Origin: an uncultured Bacteroidales bacterium
Lineage (GTDB): Bacteria > Bacteroidota > Bacteroidia > Bacteroidales > UBA932
Direction of reading: 5' to 3'
Length of the DNA stretch: 64,000 nt
Assembly: GCA_944322815.1 (NCBI GenBank)
Contig: CALUQB010000003.1
Span: forward strand, 1-64,000
Below are positions 33,634 through 43,966 of this stretch, one piece after another; within the stretch, counting starts at the first letter, position 1; the number at the start of each line of letters is the position of its first letter. The position numbers were made by a program, and so were the translations under genes. Under the pieces are notes generated by a model, which did no database searches, was not told the origin of the DNA, and saw nothing but the letters and a program-made list of their open reading frames with translations.

Positions 33634-35757
33634 TTAAAGCCAGTCCGAACTTGTCCTGACGGTGATGGCGAAAGTCTGGCTCCCGCCGGCATAGGTTATC
33701 GTAGCCATCGTCGACCCGCTCTTCAGGCCGAAGAAAGTCAGCGTGCCCTCTGCATTGCTTACCGTACCGGATGCACTGTCCTGTTTCCCGTCTGCGCTCA
33801 CCGAAGCCACGGAAGGGTCGTCGATTGTCACGGAGAACGGGCCCTGGCCCAGGAAGGATACCGGGTTTGCAGCGGAAGAAGCCCCTACCTTTATATAAAT
33901 ATTAGGGAACTCCATTGCTACGCCGGCATCATCGCCAGCTATCATTCCGAGGAAAGCCTCGGCATTCACCACACCCGCACCCATGTTGTTCTTGTAAGAA
34001 GACAGGCTCATTGTCCTGGCATGGATGAGGTGAGGGACGTCTACCTGCCATCTGTAGTAGAACTTGGTCCCGGTCATATCGTCGTCTATCGAAGTAGCGG
34101 ACTTGTAGAGCATGTCTATGATCTCGTCAGCCGTGAAATGCTTGTGCAGCCTGGCCGCATGCGAAAGCCCGAGGGCGACAACGCCGGAAACATGAGGGCA
34201 GGCCATGGATGTACCCTCCATATAGCCGTATCCTGAATCGCTGACATGGTATGGCAGGGTGGAAAGGATACATCCCACGGCACCCCTGTCCCCGTCAGGC
34301 TCCTTGAAGTCGAAATAATAGTCCTGGTCCCCGCCCGGAGCAGAGATCTTGGTGTACTCGGCATAGTTGGTATACGTTGACGGAGTGAAGTCCCCGGCGA
34401 CAGCGGCCACAGAGACGCAGCCTTCGTATGCACCCGGGAATCCGGCCATAGGAGCATATTCATTCCCGGACGCGAAGACAGGGATACCGCCTTTCACCGG
34501 ACCGTTGTCAGAGCCTGCATTGTGGATGAAATAGTCCATGGCGGCCTTCTCCAGAGGGCTTGAAACCTCCCATTCATCCGCATCCCTGTAGCCTATACCG
34601 TACTCATACGGGTTGGCGGCACCGGAAGTGTAGCCGAAGCTGCACTGGAGGACTACCGCACCGTTGTCCGCAGCATATTTTATGGCGCGGGAAAGGCTCA
34701 CTGTAGTGGACGCCGAGTTCCCGGAGAATATCTGGCAGGACATGATGCGCACGCCCGTGTTCCCGGGGCTGGTGTTATCCGGGCCCGCTATGGAGGAAAT
34801 GCCGTTGTTCCCGTTCGTGGCGGCAATGATACCGGCGCAGTGAGTTCCGTGCCCGGTATCTTTGACATCATCCCATGTGATATAGCCGCGGTCGTTGAGG
34901 AAGTCATATCCGTGCACATCACCGGCGTAGCCGTTACTGTCATTGTCCTCGTTAGAATACTCCACCTCATCCTCGTTTGTCCAGAGGCTGTTCACCAGGT
35001 CCGGATGCTCGAGGAAGACGCCCTCGTCCAGGACGGCAACAATGATGGACGGGTCTCCCGGGCAGAGGGCACGGGCCTGCTCCCAGTGCACATCGTCGCC
35101 CTGGACGAACTTCGTCTCGTAGGTTCTTCCGCCGAAAGGATATCCTTCGATGGAGGAGAGGTCCGGATTGACAGTATAGGCCAGTCCGCCTTCCAAACTG
35201 CTTCCATCATAACCGTTGTTCTTCAGGTTCCACTGCCACGGAAGCAGGTCCTGGTCTGCAGTTATGGCACGGGTAGAGGCAGAACTGCGGAACGGTATCA
35301 CCTTCCCGTCGTATGCCTTCTTGATAGTCCTCACCGGAGAGGCAGCCTGTACCTCGCCGAGAGCGGAGAGCTTCTTCACGACATCCTCCACATTCTCGTC
35401 CTCACTGAAGTGCACGACATACCACAGATGAAGCCCGGCAGCCCGGGAAGCCTCCTCCGTAGCCTTGTTCACAGGGAACACCCTTTCAAGCCGGTAACCG
35501 TCTATGATATCGAGGATCTCGTCTACCGTACTGACCCCCGAGCGGGTGGCCGGAGCATCGGCCAGGCCAGCCTCGTCGAGCAGGTCACCCAGGGATTCGT
35601 CGAACTTCAGCACGACTTCCCCCGGCATGTATGCAGGGACTGTCTCCTCGGGAGAAGTGGCAGCCGGAGCGTCCGTCACCGGAGACACCTTCGCACAGGA
35701 GGCGGCTGCAACCATCACGGCAGATACAAAAAATATATTCAAGAATTTCATTTTCAT
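33634..35757 (-). CDS. subtilisin-like (S8) serine protease, lipoprotein
   Basis: 707 residues. Lipoprotein signal with Cys21 (VAAASC). Residues about 40-165 form an inhibitor-like propeptide; the catalytic domain follows with all three active residues: Asp244 in VAVLDEGV, His303 in GHGTHCAG, Ser517 in GTSMACPH, and the oxyanion Asn432 in FASGN. The last 90 residues are an Ig-like sheet. Lipidation suggests attachment to the outer membrane, and the SusCD context suggests it faces outward and trims protein or peptide for uptake. The only hydrolase in this operon. Confidence 0.95.
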   Translation of the reverse strand: MKMKFLNIFFVSAVMVAAASCAKVSPVTDAPAATSPEETVPAYMPGEVVLKFDESLGDLLDEAGLADAPATRSGVSTVDEILDIIDGYRLERVFPVNKATEEASRAAGLHLWYVVHFSEDENVEDVVKKLSALGEVQAASPVRTIKKAYDGKVIPFRSSASTRAITADQDLLPWQWNLKNNGYDGSSLEGGLAYTVNPDLSSIEGYPFGGRTYETKFVQGDDVHWEQARALCPGDPSIIVAVLDEGVFLEHPDLVNSLWTNEDEVEYSNEDNDSNGYAGDVHGYDFLNDRGYITWDDVKDTGHGTHCAGIIAATNGNNGISSIAGPDNTSPGNTGVRIMSCQIFSGNSASTTVSLSRAIKYAADNGAVVLQCSFGYTSGAANPYEYGIGYRDADEWEVSSPLEKAAMDYFIHNAGSDNGPVKGGIPVFASGNEYAPMAGFPGAYEGCVSVAAVAGDFTPSTYTNYAEYTKISAPGGDQDYYFDFKEPDGDRGAVGCILSTLPYHVSDSGYGYMEGTSMACPHVSGVVALGLSHAARLHKHFTADEIIDMLYKSATSIDDDMTGTKFYYRWQVDVPHLIHARTMSLSSYKNNMGAGVVNAEAFLGMIAGDDAGVAMEFPNIYIKVGASSAANPVSFLGQGPFSVTIDDPSVASVSADGKQDSASGTVSNAEGTLTFFGLKSGSTMATITYAGGSQTFAITVRTSSDWL

Positions 35758-35784
35758 CGTATGTTTCTCCTATCAGTCGAGATG

Positions 35785-37686
35785 TCAGTTGGCAAATCTC
35801 TTGTTCGTATATATGTCATAATAATAGTCCATGGCAGCCGGGACACCCGTAAAGCGGGCGGTATTACCGTCGCTGTCCGTACCTTCCTGGTTGAAGATGA
35901 AGGTGGACGGTTCCCACCAGTCCATCAAAGGATGGTACATGAGCCACTTGTGGGTATCCGGGTCCAGGGCACCGCTCAAACGGTTCATGTTGAGGGAGAA
36001 GACCCTCAGGCGAGGGAGGACCTTAGGTACCTGCAGGGCGTCGAACGCATCGTATGCCGCCTGCGCCCCCGCACTTCCAGAAACCGCAAGGGAGTCGGAG
36101 ATATTGATTGTGCTTTCCTCCCCGTTCTGGACGAAGGTAACATCGTCGTTGTGGGTCCAGTCCGTAACGCTGCCCAGGTAGGCGCGTACTTCATCATCCG
36201 TAGGGATAGGGCCTTCCAGATAGTTCAGGGTCAGCTCAAGGGTGTCGAGATTTTCCCACCGGAGAAGCCTCAACGGGAATCCGCGCCCGGTAGAGCCGCC
36301 TACCTGGTTCTCAGGATCAAGGTTCTCGCGGTAAAGGCCCCCGTTCTCCTCGGCGAACTGCTCCCCGGACGTGGTGGCGTTGCTCAAGTCATAGATGACA
36401 TGTATCTGGTTGTTCCTCATGCTGAAAGCATGGAGCTTGGGGAAGTTGCGCTGGTTGAAACGCTTGTCAATATACTGGAATTTGTTGCTCGACAGGTCAA
36501 GTGACTCAAGGTTCGGGAATGTCGGCTTTCCGCCATCCGTGCCGTCCTGGGTAAAGAACGTATCCGGGAAAGAATTGTTGTCAAGGCCGTATGCCGCAAT
36601 CGTGAGCCTTTTCAGATTGCTTTCGTCGCCTCCGAGCTCAAGGAGATATTCACCGACATTGATGTTCTCCCTGAAAGTATGGTTCTCGTTGGAGTAGAAC
36701 TCGAGAGACTCGGCGGCATCGAGCCACGACACCTGGTAAGGTATGCCGTCATCCGTATTGAACATGAAGAACCTCGCGCCGCGCACCCTGCCTATCCAGG
36801 ACTCGTCTATGACCTTCCCGTCATGCAGGTCTCCCTCTTCCCAGAGGTCCACGTCTTCCCAGCGTTCCATCCTGACGGAAGTGTCCCATCCTCCGGACCA
36901 TATATTGAGGGCCCTGGCAATCGCTACAAGGGCCGAGGAGTCGGCTGCCCTCGGGTCCTCCGGCTTGGCCGCCGCGGAAGTCTGGGTCACCTGCACCTGG
37001 TCGATACGGGTTATCAGGGATTCCGATGGGTTTATAGGGGTGCCGTTGTCATCCACAGGGGTGAAGCACACGGAAGCAATCCTGCCGGAAGGCTGGGAGT
37101 TTATGTCCCAGTCGAAACGGAGGGAGACATTGCGTGGCCGCGCCCCCTTGTTGAGGTCAAGGACAGGATTGTCCTCAGCCTCGGAAATCCAGTCGACAGG
37201 GTTGCCCTCCGCGTCAAGGAAGCTGACATCGAATTTCACGTTGGACTTCACGTCCACATTGAAATAGCGGTCAGCAAGGGCCTCATAGTCAGGCACATCT
37301 ATTTCAGTATCCTCTATTGCTATGGTATATCCGTAGTTCTGCTGGGTCACGGCGATATCCCGTGTCTCCCAGTTGTCGGCCTCGATTGTCACTGTACCGC
37401 GGCGGATGTCCTGGTCGGCACCGTCTTTCATTACTATGGCCGAATCCACGATTATCCGGCAGGTCTGGGAGCCGTTCCCGTTGGCCGGGGATACAGTAAT
37501 CCACGGCACGTTCGCGGAAGCAATCCACGACCCCGGGGAGGTCACTTCTATGGTAGCGGTCCCGCCGTCGGCGCCCACCTCGAAAGTGTCGCTGTCGAGG
37601 ACGAAATCCACATTTTCCTTGGGCTGGCAGGCAAATACCGCAGCAAGGGCAGCGGCAAATACCGTCATGTATCTGTATATCTTCAT
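35785..37686 (-). CDS. BACON-domain and leucine-rich-repeat lipoprotein
   Basis: 633 residues. Signal with lipid Cys20 (AAVFACQPKEN). A BACON domain at about 30-115 shows GGTATIEVTSPGSWIASA and WITVSPANGNGSQTC; a second Ig-like unit follows to about 240. From about 350 on there are irregular leucine-rich repeats (LKRLTIAAYGLDNNSFPD, LESLDLSSNKFQYIDKRF, LRVFSLNMNRLSGALDP). BACON and LRR modules bind ligands or other surface proteins. Co-oriented in the SusCD operon, 15 bases after the next LRR gene and 27 bases before the protease gene. Confidence 0.88.
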   Translation of the reverse strand: MKIYRYMTVFAAALAAVFACQPKENVDFVLDSDTFEVGADGGTATIEVTSPGSWIASANVPWITVSPANGNGSQTCRIIVDSAIVMKDGADQDIRRGTVTIEADNWETRDIAVTQQNYGYTIAIEDTEIDVPDYEALADRYFNVDVKSNVKFDVSFLDAEGNPVDWISEAEDNPVLDLNKGARPRNVSLRFDWDINSQPSGRIASVCFTPVDDNGTPINPSESLITRIDQVQVTQTSAAAKPEDPRAADSSALVAIARALNIWSGGWDTSVRMERWEDVDLWEEGDLHDGKVIDESWIGRVRGARFFMFNTDDGIPYQVSWLDAAESLEFYSNENHTFRENINVGEYLLELGGDESNLKRLTIAAYGLDNNSFPDTFFTQDGTDGGKPTFPNLESLDLSSNKFQYIDKRFNQRNFPKLHAFSMRNNQIHVIYDLSNATTSGEQFAEENGGLYRENLDPENQVGGSTGRGFPLRLLRWENLDTLELTLNYLEGPIPTDDEVRAYLGSVTDWTHNDDVTFVQNGEESTINISDSLAVSGSAGAQAAYDAFDALQVPKVLPRLRVFSLNMNRLSGALDPDTHKWLMYHPLMDWWEPSTFIFNQEGTDSDGNTARFTGVPAAMDYYYDIYTNKRFAN

Positions 37687-37701
37687 AATTGCAATCCTTT
37701 T

Positions 37702-40434
37702 TTAATCCAACATGGCATCACATCCTATGATATCCTGCGTCCGGTCATAATAGAGGAAGTATTGTCCGGCCTGCCAGGCACTGCAGACATCTGTAGCGTC
37801 GAAGATGATGTTAGGGTTATCACTTATGTCAAGATAGAATATGAGATAAGAGATATCGTCGTTTATCAGCCGGAGGTCATTGGAGCCTATGTAGAAGCCC
37901 CTGAGTCCGGTATGTGTCGAAAGGCCTTCCGGCCAGTCGCTCAGGCACCTCTCTCCCTCGGCATCCCTCTGGCTCCTGATTCCGAACGCAGTCATGCGCA
38001 GGATATTGAGCGGCTCGAGAGGGAACTCCTCGAAGGCATTGTAGGATACGTCCATGCCCGAGATATAAGGCAGGGTCCTCGCACTGAAGTAGTCAGGGAT
38101 GTCCGTCAGATTGTTGTACTGCAGGTCGAGCGTGGTAAGGTAGTCGGAGTTCTCCCCGTTGAAGCAGTTCTCCTCCGGGAAGGACTTCATTCCGCAGGAC
38201 TGCATCGTGAGCACTTCCACAAACGAGTTCGTCGCGGCAAGCTCGGCCGGGAAGACGTCTATAGGGTTGCCTGTCAGCGTCAGGGTATTCACCCTCACCC
38301 CGTGGAAGGTACCGGCATCCGGCAGTTTCTTTATGTTGTTGTGCGCCACGTTTATGGCCGACATTATGATGTTGCTCTCGTCCGAAGAGAAGAAGTTCGG
38401 GAACTCCGTCAGCTCATTGTATGAAATGGTGAAGGAGGTGAGGGCTTCCAGCGAACAGAAGTTTTCAGGGACGCTTTCGATGAGGTTGTCATCGAAAGAG
38501 AGCTCCTGCGGGGCGAAATTGCTGCCGAGCGCCGGAAGATCCCCCTGGATATTGTTCTGCATCACGTTCAGCATGCCGAGGCTTGCCATTTCGCCCACAC
38601 TTACAGGAAGAGTGGCGAGCTTGTTCTGCAGGAAGTAGAGTATCTGTATCACATCCTGGGAAGAACCGCTTGCCAGGTCATCGAGGGCATCGTAGGAGCC
38701 CTGCTCGGTGAAGCCGTTGGTGGAAAGATTGACTGTGATAAGGCTCGGGAGTGATGCAATCCCTTCAGGAAGGGTCTCGAGGTTCTTGCAGTTGTATATC
38801 TCCAGGTCGGTAAGGGCGGTCAGCGGGCTGAACGCATCCGCTCCCGGGAATCCTTCCTTGGTTATCGGAGAATTGGCGATGGAGAGGGACTCCAGGCGGG
38901 TGAGGTTCCTTATCTCAGCGCTGATGCCGGTAAGCCCGTTTGTCATTGTACCGAGGTTCATGTCGTAAGGACGCACCTGGTCCACCGTAGGGACGGCTCT
39001 GGATGCAGCCATACGGGAAATCTCGTCCAGGGACATGTTGTCGTAATAGGAGGCGGCGGAAGATGTCTTGCCGTTCATCCTGAGCGCCAGTGCGCATACA
39101 GGGGATATAGGTTCCGTAGGGCAGACATATTTCCCGAAGTCCTTGTACCTGTTCTGTCTCCACAGGGCCTTGTCCTCTGCCGAACCTTTCACCGGATAGA
39201 GAGGCTGGGCTGCAGCGGCGGCGGACTGATCATGGTATCTTCTGGTTTCATTATGGTTGCCGAACGAGAGCTGCACGAGGTCCGTAAGCTGGCCGATTGC
39301 ACCCGGGACTTCACCCTTGATGCCGAAACCGCTGAGGTCGATGCTGGCGACACGGCCGTTGTCGTGTATCTGGACTCCTGGCTGGTCTCCCCAGAGGTCA
39401 GGGTCCTTGTCGAAGTTCCAGTTTGTCCCGCGCGGCCAGGTCTGTCCCTCATAGGACCAGTTCGGGCCGTCAAGGGCAAGCCATATTTCGCGGAGGGCGT
39501 AATAGTCCCTCATATATCCGTCCGCCATCACGAGGGTGACAGGGACATCGGCTTCGGTGAGCTCGTTGTCGGTCACTTCAATGACAGTCGCCTGGTCTTC
39601 GAGGCTATTGGTGAAGTCCTGGTCCTCGAGAAGGAGGTCGTCGGAATCATAGAGACGGTACGACAGTATCTTGTAGTTTCCGGCCGGAGCATAGACTATG
39701 GAATCAGCCTGGCTTGAGGAAGTCTGGTTCCCTGCCTTGTTGTCTTCACCTTTATAGTGCTCGTCTCCGCTGAAATGTATGGAGAAGGTCACCGGAATGC
39801 CTGTGAAGGAAACGACCTGTGTCTGCTCGTTGACATCCACGAGAGTAATGTCCAGGGAGGATATCTCGTCGAATGTATATCCGTTGTCACGGCGGTCCCT
39901 GAGGGCCGGTACAGGGTCGAGGCCGGAAAGGTCCTTCACGAGGTTGAAGCGTATCATGCCACGAGGGGCAACGTCAGCCGTCAGGTCGAAGACTTCCATC
40001 CCGCCAGGGATGATGGTGAGAGGCTTTGCCACCACAGTACGGTTGCCGTTTCCTATCTGGTTGTCAAGATTGTCATATAAGGCGTATGACACTACCTCGT
40101 AGTCTCCTTTCAGAAGCCGGAGCTTTGCACTGCGCAGGCCGAACTCGGCAGCCTCGTTGTCGGCAGCAGAAAGGGTCAAGGTCTGCGAGATGGTACGCCC
40201 TTCGCTGTTGGTAAGCATTATGTTTATCTTGCCGGCCTGGGACAGTTCGTCCAGAAGATAGTCTCCGGAGGCTTTGGTGACGTTGCCGTAGGAAACCTCC
40301 TTGTAGAGCTTGAACTGGACATAGCCGTAGTCCGTTTCCCTGTTGTCCGGAAGCTCTTCACGGGCACACCCGGTGACAAGCAGGGCCGACACGGACAGGA
40401 TGGCGGACAAGGTCATTAGAAAGAGTCGTTTCAT
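37702..40434 (-). CDS. leucine-rich-repeat lipoprotein with N-terminal Ig-like domains
   Basis: 910 residues from the ATG at 40434, which gives a lipoprotein signal ending LLVTGCAREE. The first 300 residues hold two similar beta-rich units (KLRLLKGDYEVVSYALYDN and YAPAGNYKILSYRLYDSDD show the repeat), resembling DUF4458-type domains; the rest is a long LRR region with units such as LESLSIANSPITKEGFPG, LTDLEIYNCKNLETLPEG and LTSFTISYNELTEFPNFF. It is the first gene after the intra-operon hairpin at 40483-40510. Likely surface-exposed ligand binder of the SusCD operon; exact ligand unknown. Confidence 0.85.
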   Translation of the reverse strand: MKRLFLMTLSAILSVSALLVTGCAREELPDNRETDYGYVQFKLYKEVSYGNVTKASGDYLLDELSQAGKINIMLTNSEGRTISQTLTLSAADNEAAEFGLRSAKLRLLKGDYEVVSYALYDNLDNQIGNGNRTVVAKPLTIIPGGMEVFDLTADVAPRGMIRFNLVKDLSGLDPVPALRDRRDNGYTFDEISSLDITLVDVNEQTQVVSFTGIPVTFSIHFSGDEHYKGEDNKAGNQTSSSQADSIVYAPAGNYKILSYRLYDSDDLLLEDQDFTNSLEDQATVIEVTDNELTEADVPVTLVMADGYMRDYYALREIWLALDGPNWSYEGQTWPRGTNWNFDKDPDLWGDQPGVQIHDNGRVASIDLSGFGIKGEVPGAIGQLTDLVQLSFGNHNETRRYHDQSAAAAAQPLYPVKGSAEDKALWRQNRYKDFGKYVCPTEPISPVCALALRMNGKTSSAASYYDNMSLDEISRMAASRAVPTVDQVRPYDMNLGTMTNGLTGISAEIRNLTRLESLSIANSPITKEGFPGADAFSPLTALTDLEIYNCKNLETLPEGIASLPSLITVNLSTNGFTEQGSYDALDDLASGSSQDVIQILYFLQNKLATLPVSVGEMASLGMLNVMQNNIQGDLPALGSNFAPQELSFDDNLIESVPENFCSLEALTSFTISYNELTEFPNFFSSDESNIIMSAINVAHNNIKKLPDAGTFHGVRVNTLTLTGNPIDVFPAELAATNSFVEVLTMQSCGMKSFPEENCFNGENSDYLTTLDLQYNNLTDIPDYFSARTLPYISGMDVSYNAFEEFPLEPLNILRMTAFGIRSQRDAEGERCLSDWPEGLSTHTGLRGFYIGSNDLRLINDDISYLIFYLDISDNPNIIFDATDVCSAWQAGQYFLYYDRTQDIIGCDAMLD

Positions 40435-40482
40435 ACTATTTATTCTCAATCAATTATAGTCAAATCAATGTTTTATTTAAAG

Positions 40483-40510
40483 GCTGCGGGCCGGGGGACC
40501 AGCCCGCAGC
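40483..40510 (-). terminator. intra-operon hairpin, attenuator-like
   Basis: GCTGCGGGC / GCCCGCAGC, a 9-base GC-rich stem with a 10-base loop, between the large lipoprotein gene and the LRR gene. On the minus strand it exits into TTTAAATAAAAC, not a full T-run, so partial termination or protection of the upstream mRNA is more likely than full stop. Confidence 0.6.
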
Positions 40511-40521
40511 TTGTCTAATGA

Positions 40522-42993
40522 TTATTCGGCGATGACGCGGCATACTATCCGCAGTACCGCAACATCGTCATATACTGTGACGACAGCATCTCCGCTGGCT
40601 GATGCATCGTCAAACATGAACGCATACTGACCTGCTCCCAACGACGAAACAGTAACCCAGCTGGCAAAAGACTCCACTGTCGCGGTTTCCGGGAAACCGG
40701 CTATTACAGCCATTCCAGCGTCTGTGCCGGTGAATGTCAGCATATAGCAAGGTTGGGTTTCCCATCCGGATGGACGGTCGTCACTGTTCGGCTCCAGTTC
40801 AGTAAGGGTATAGCCCCAGTCTCCGCCGCTCGTCAAAGAGAGATTTATATCTTCTGTTTCATCCCCGCCACTTGCAGGTTCATACGAGAACTTGATAATG
40901 GCAACATAGGCACCCGCCTGGTTTTTCAACAGGAAGTAGACAAGCCCGCCGTCTGCCGGAGCATCTGGCTGTACTCCTATATAATACCTGTTGCTTGGAG
41001 AGTCGCTATACTGCGACTTCTTGAGCTGTGCCCAGAAAGTGGATTGTTCACCGGAAGAAATTGTTTTGCCTGTATCGAAGTCCATGATATCCCAGCTGTC
41101 GAAGTCCACATTGACATCAAACTCCGTTTCTGTACCTAGCTCATATCCTCCCATACTTTCAACATCCGTGACATAGGTAATTACATACCCTGGAACAGCA
41201 CTTGTTATTCCGTCAAGACCGGCACCATAAATATCATCATAAGCTGGCAGGCTCTCAAATGTTGCCCCTGTCTGTGACCAGTATTCATCGAGCATATATG
41301 GCGATATGGCACCTGCCGGAGCTTCCTGCTCTATATAAGCGACCACATAGTCGATATAATCCGGATTGATATTATTGTTGTCGTCAACAAGAAGATAGGC
41401 GATGCCGTCTTCTCCACCGGCTTCTGTAAGAATATCTGCCCATACTGACTGAGGGAAAGCCATTACAAAGCCGGACCGGGTTTCCTGCCTGTCATTTGCA
41501 GTTACGGTAACAGTCAAAGTATTTGTCTGTATCTTATCGTCTCCGCCGGCCCAGGCATAAGTATGGCTGACCCAGCCGAGTCCCATATATGAACCATACT
41601 GCATATCATCATCCTGATAGTATCCATCATTGTTCATACTGAACTCCTTGACGACAACCTCTGCCGCACTGGTAATCTCAACCGTCGCGTTGGTACTCAT
41701 ACCCATCTCGTCGGCCTGGTATCCGCCTTCAGCATCAAAGGTGAAGTCCGGCGCCGAATTCACGTAGAAAATGTCTGTAATATCCGGTGACGTGACATTG
41801 AAAGTCCTGGAGTAGACATTGTCCGTCTCGTCCCCGAAGTTTATAGTGACAGTGCTCTCGTCACCGGCCGTGACAATATCGGAAGGAGCGACGTAAATAC
41901 GGTAGTAGGTCTCCGTCTCATAGTTGTCGGATGTCTCCTCCACTACGGTCCCGTCCCCTACGCTCACCCAGCCGGCACCGGCAACGGTAAGGTTGAAGTT
42001 AGCCTTGACAAGGATGTAGGCATCGACTTCAGTTATCGTGGCCGACGGCCTCCAGAGCAGGTCCACATTTCCGGCCCCTGTACCGTCTGCATTTTCAGAA
42101 AGCGTCAGAGGCGTCTCGCTGTAGAGCCAGTTGTAAGGGCTGTCATCCCCTGAAGGGGTCTGGAAGTTGCGGTTGTCATCATCAGGCACGGTCGCCCTTA
42201 CCTCGAGTACAGGGACAAACTGAGGCGCGTTTACGGATACGGCCACTTCCTCAAAACCTTCGACTTCGGAGGTAATGTCGAAACTGTAGGAAACCGGGGT
42301 CTCACCAAGATTGACCTGGCTGCAGAAGACTTCGTACTCCGAATACCTGCCGCTCGCGGACGGGGACTGGAGTTCGGTAAGCCTGAGACCGGCAGCCTCT
42401 ATGTTGGTTCCGTAGCTGAAGTTGGATTCCACCCTTATGTATGAGACATAGCCGTTTCTCGTGGCGTCCCAGAGCATAGGGACTGCAGCGCCTTCAGCCA
42501 GCGGCTCACCGTATTCGTAGAGGAATCCGGTGGATTCGGCCGGAGTCTGGAAATACTCATGGCCGTCGCTGTCCTCCGCGATTTTTGCCGGTACTATATT
42601 GAGCAGGGCCTCTCCTCTGGAAAGTGTGAGGGTAGCTATGACACGCGTCTCCCCTCCCATTCTCATGGAGACTTCCACTTCGTGGTCTGCAAGGTCGTTC
42701 ATTTCGGCAAGGCATACTATCTCTACCGTAACATCGCCGGCAGGGCCTCCTATTGAGTAGGATATCTGCTCGCCGTTGCGTATGCCCCAGAAATCTGACG
42801 CTGTAGAAGGAATGCTCACCATCCACTCCTGGTTAGGGCTGAGATGGAGAGTGTAGGTCGAGTTCGGCTCCACAAAATCCTCGACAGGGTCAGGGAAGTT
42901 CGGCGCAGGTGTACCCTCGTCAGTGGTACACGCGGTGACAAGTACAGCAAGGAGCAGTGTCACCGGCAAAAGTCTTTGAGCAAGTTTTTTCAT
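40522..42993 (-). CDS. large surface lipoprotein of SusCD operon
   Basis: 823 residues, lipoprotein signal with Cys22 (LLAVLVTACTTDEG). The mature protein is all beta: an N-terminal BACON-like sheet (TYTLHLSPNQEWMVSIPS), a second sheet to about 270, then repeats containing QTPSGDDSPYNWLYSE and FQTPAESTGFLYEYGEP, which look like two copies of one unit, and a C-terminal domain about 720-823 ending in AVVTVYDDVAVLRIVCRV. No enzyme motif. Its place as the fourth gene after SusC fits the surface-lipoprotein slot that helps SusCD capture its ligand. I do not recognise a named family with confidence. Confidence 0.75.
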   Translation of the reverse strand: MKKLAQRLLPVTLLLAVLVTACTTDEGTPAPNFPDPVEDFVEPNSTYTLHLSPNQEWMVSIPSTASDFWGIRNGEQISYSIGGPAGDVTVEIVCLAEMNDLADHEVEVSMRMGGETRVIATLTLSRGEALLNIVPAKIAEDSDGHEYFQTPAESTGFLYEYGEPLAEGAAVPMLWDATRNGYVSYIRVESNFSYGTNIEAAGLRLTELQSPSASGRYSEYEVFCSQVNLGETPVSYSFDITSEVEGFEEVAVSVNAPQFVPVLEVRATVPDDDNRNFQTPSGDDSPYNWLYSETPLTLSENADGTGAGNVDLLWRPSATITEVDAYILVKANFNLTVAGAGWVSVGDGTVVEETSDNYETETYYRIYVAPSDIVTAGDESTVTINFGDETDNVYSRTFNVTSPDITDIFYVNSAPDFTFDAEGGYQADEMGMSTNATVEITSAAEVVVKEFSMNNDGYYQDDDMQYGSYMGLGWVSHTYAWAGGDDKIQTNTLTVTVTANDRQETRSGFVMAFPQSVWADILTEAGGEDGIAYLLVDDNNNINPDYIDYVVAYIEQEAPAGAISPYMLDEYWSQTGATFESLPAYDDIYGAGLDGITSAVPGYVITYVTDVESMGGYELGTETEFDVNVDFDSWDIMDFDTGKTISSGEQSTFWAQLKKSQYSDSPSNRYYIGVQPDAPADGGLVYFLLKNQAGAYVAIIKFSYEPASGGDETEDINLSLTSGGDWGYTLTELEPNSDDRPSGWETQPCYMLTFTGTDAGMAVIAGFPETATVESFASWVTVSSLGAGQYAFMFDDASASGDAVVTVYDDVAVLRIVCRVIAE

Positions 42994-43040
42994 GACTTTC
43001 CTTTTTTTGTGATATAACTATAATTAAGTGAGATAAGGTC

Positions 43041-43952
43041 CTACATTCCTTCTTCTCTCTGAAGCCTGTCGGCTTCCTCGTCGGAAACCCACTCCAGTAT
43101 ATTGTAAAAATCTCCCACATACCCGACAAGGGTGCTCAGGTCATAGACGTAGGCCCTGAGCCAGAGTGCCACGAAAGACTGGCAGGTGTTGAAGTACGAG
43201 ATATAGGCCGGGCTCGAGGTACCCAGGATCCTGTTGTCCCCGTTCACCTGGCCGAAGACGGACAGCTCGTCGCTGAGGAGCTGGTCCTCCGGCATTGTCA
43301 CGCGCGGATTGGCCGGGTCGCTGTTGTCGAACTTGAGTTTCACGTCGTACCCGTCGAAGAGCCAGTCGTGCAGGATGATTGTATTCTCCTCCATGTCGAC
43401 CTCGGTCTTTATGAGCCTCTGGTAGGACTGGTCCGTATTCGTAAGTCCCGGATATTCATAGAGGAACATAGAGGTCACCACGCACCATCCGGAGAAAGTC
43501 TCTATATTGAAAGGACATACCTTGTACATCGAGACCTTTGTCTGGTCCCCGTACAGGTCCAGTCTCAACTGGTCCGGCATCACGAGCTTGAGGTTGAAGG
43601 AGAGGGTGTCGGTCTCGCCGAACCTGTCGTACTGCGGATGTACGACCACGTTGGCGGCATACTGCCCTGCCGGTATGGTGATGGTGTTGGATTCCAGCAC
43701 ATAGTCCCTGCCTTCGATGGCATTGCTGCCTTCGTCGATGATTTCCACCGCTATTGTCCTGTCATAGTCGCAGGCAACCGTGGAGGATACCGGGACAGTG
43801 AATGTATAGCCCTCGTCTGCAAGGACCGGATTCACTGAAAGAGTGTCCTGGAACAGGATGTATTCCCTGTCCGCCACTTTTACATTGTCTTCCTGGCAGG
43901 CCGTAAAGAACGCTCCAAGAAGTATGAAGACTAATATTGGTATTCTTCTCAT
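43041..43952 (-). CDS. lipoprotein with Calx-beta/DUF4843-like N-terminal domain
   Basis: 303 residues, signal with lipid Cys19 (LLGAFFTACQEDN). The first 110 mature residues read IEGRDYVLESNTITIPAGQY and DTLSFNLKLV, the pattern of Calx-beta-like DUF4843 domains found third in many SusCD operons. The C-terminal half (FSGWCVVTSMFLYEYPG, LHDWLFDGYDVKLKFDNSD) is a separate beta domain. Fourteen bases after the susD stop, so co-translated with it. Probably part of the surface complex around SusCD. Confidence 0.82.
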   Translation of the reverse strand: MRRIPILVFILLGAFFTACQEDNVKVADREYILFQDTLSVNPVLADEGYTFTVPVSSTVACDYDRTIAVEIIDEGSNAIEGRDYVLESNTITIPAGQYAANVVVHPQYDRFGETDTLSFNLKLVMPDQLRLDLYGDQTKVSMYKVCPFNIETFSGWCVVTSMFLYEYPGLTNTDQSYQRLIKTEVDMEENTIILHDWLFDGYDVKLKFDNSDPANPRVTMPEDQLLSDELSVFGQVNGDNRILGTSSPAYISYFNTCQSFVALWLRAYVYDLSTLVGYVGDFYNILEWVSDEEADRLQREEGM

Positions 43953-43966
43953 AATGTCTTTACTGT

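Noticed and set aside
34840-36504. 554-codon plus-strand frame
   Set aside because: Antisense of the S8 protease and BACON/LRR genes, which have clear motifs and signals; the plus frame has none.
36679-38424. 581-codon plus-strand frame
   Set aside because: Antisense of two LRR lipoprotein genes; no motif, no signal.
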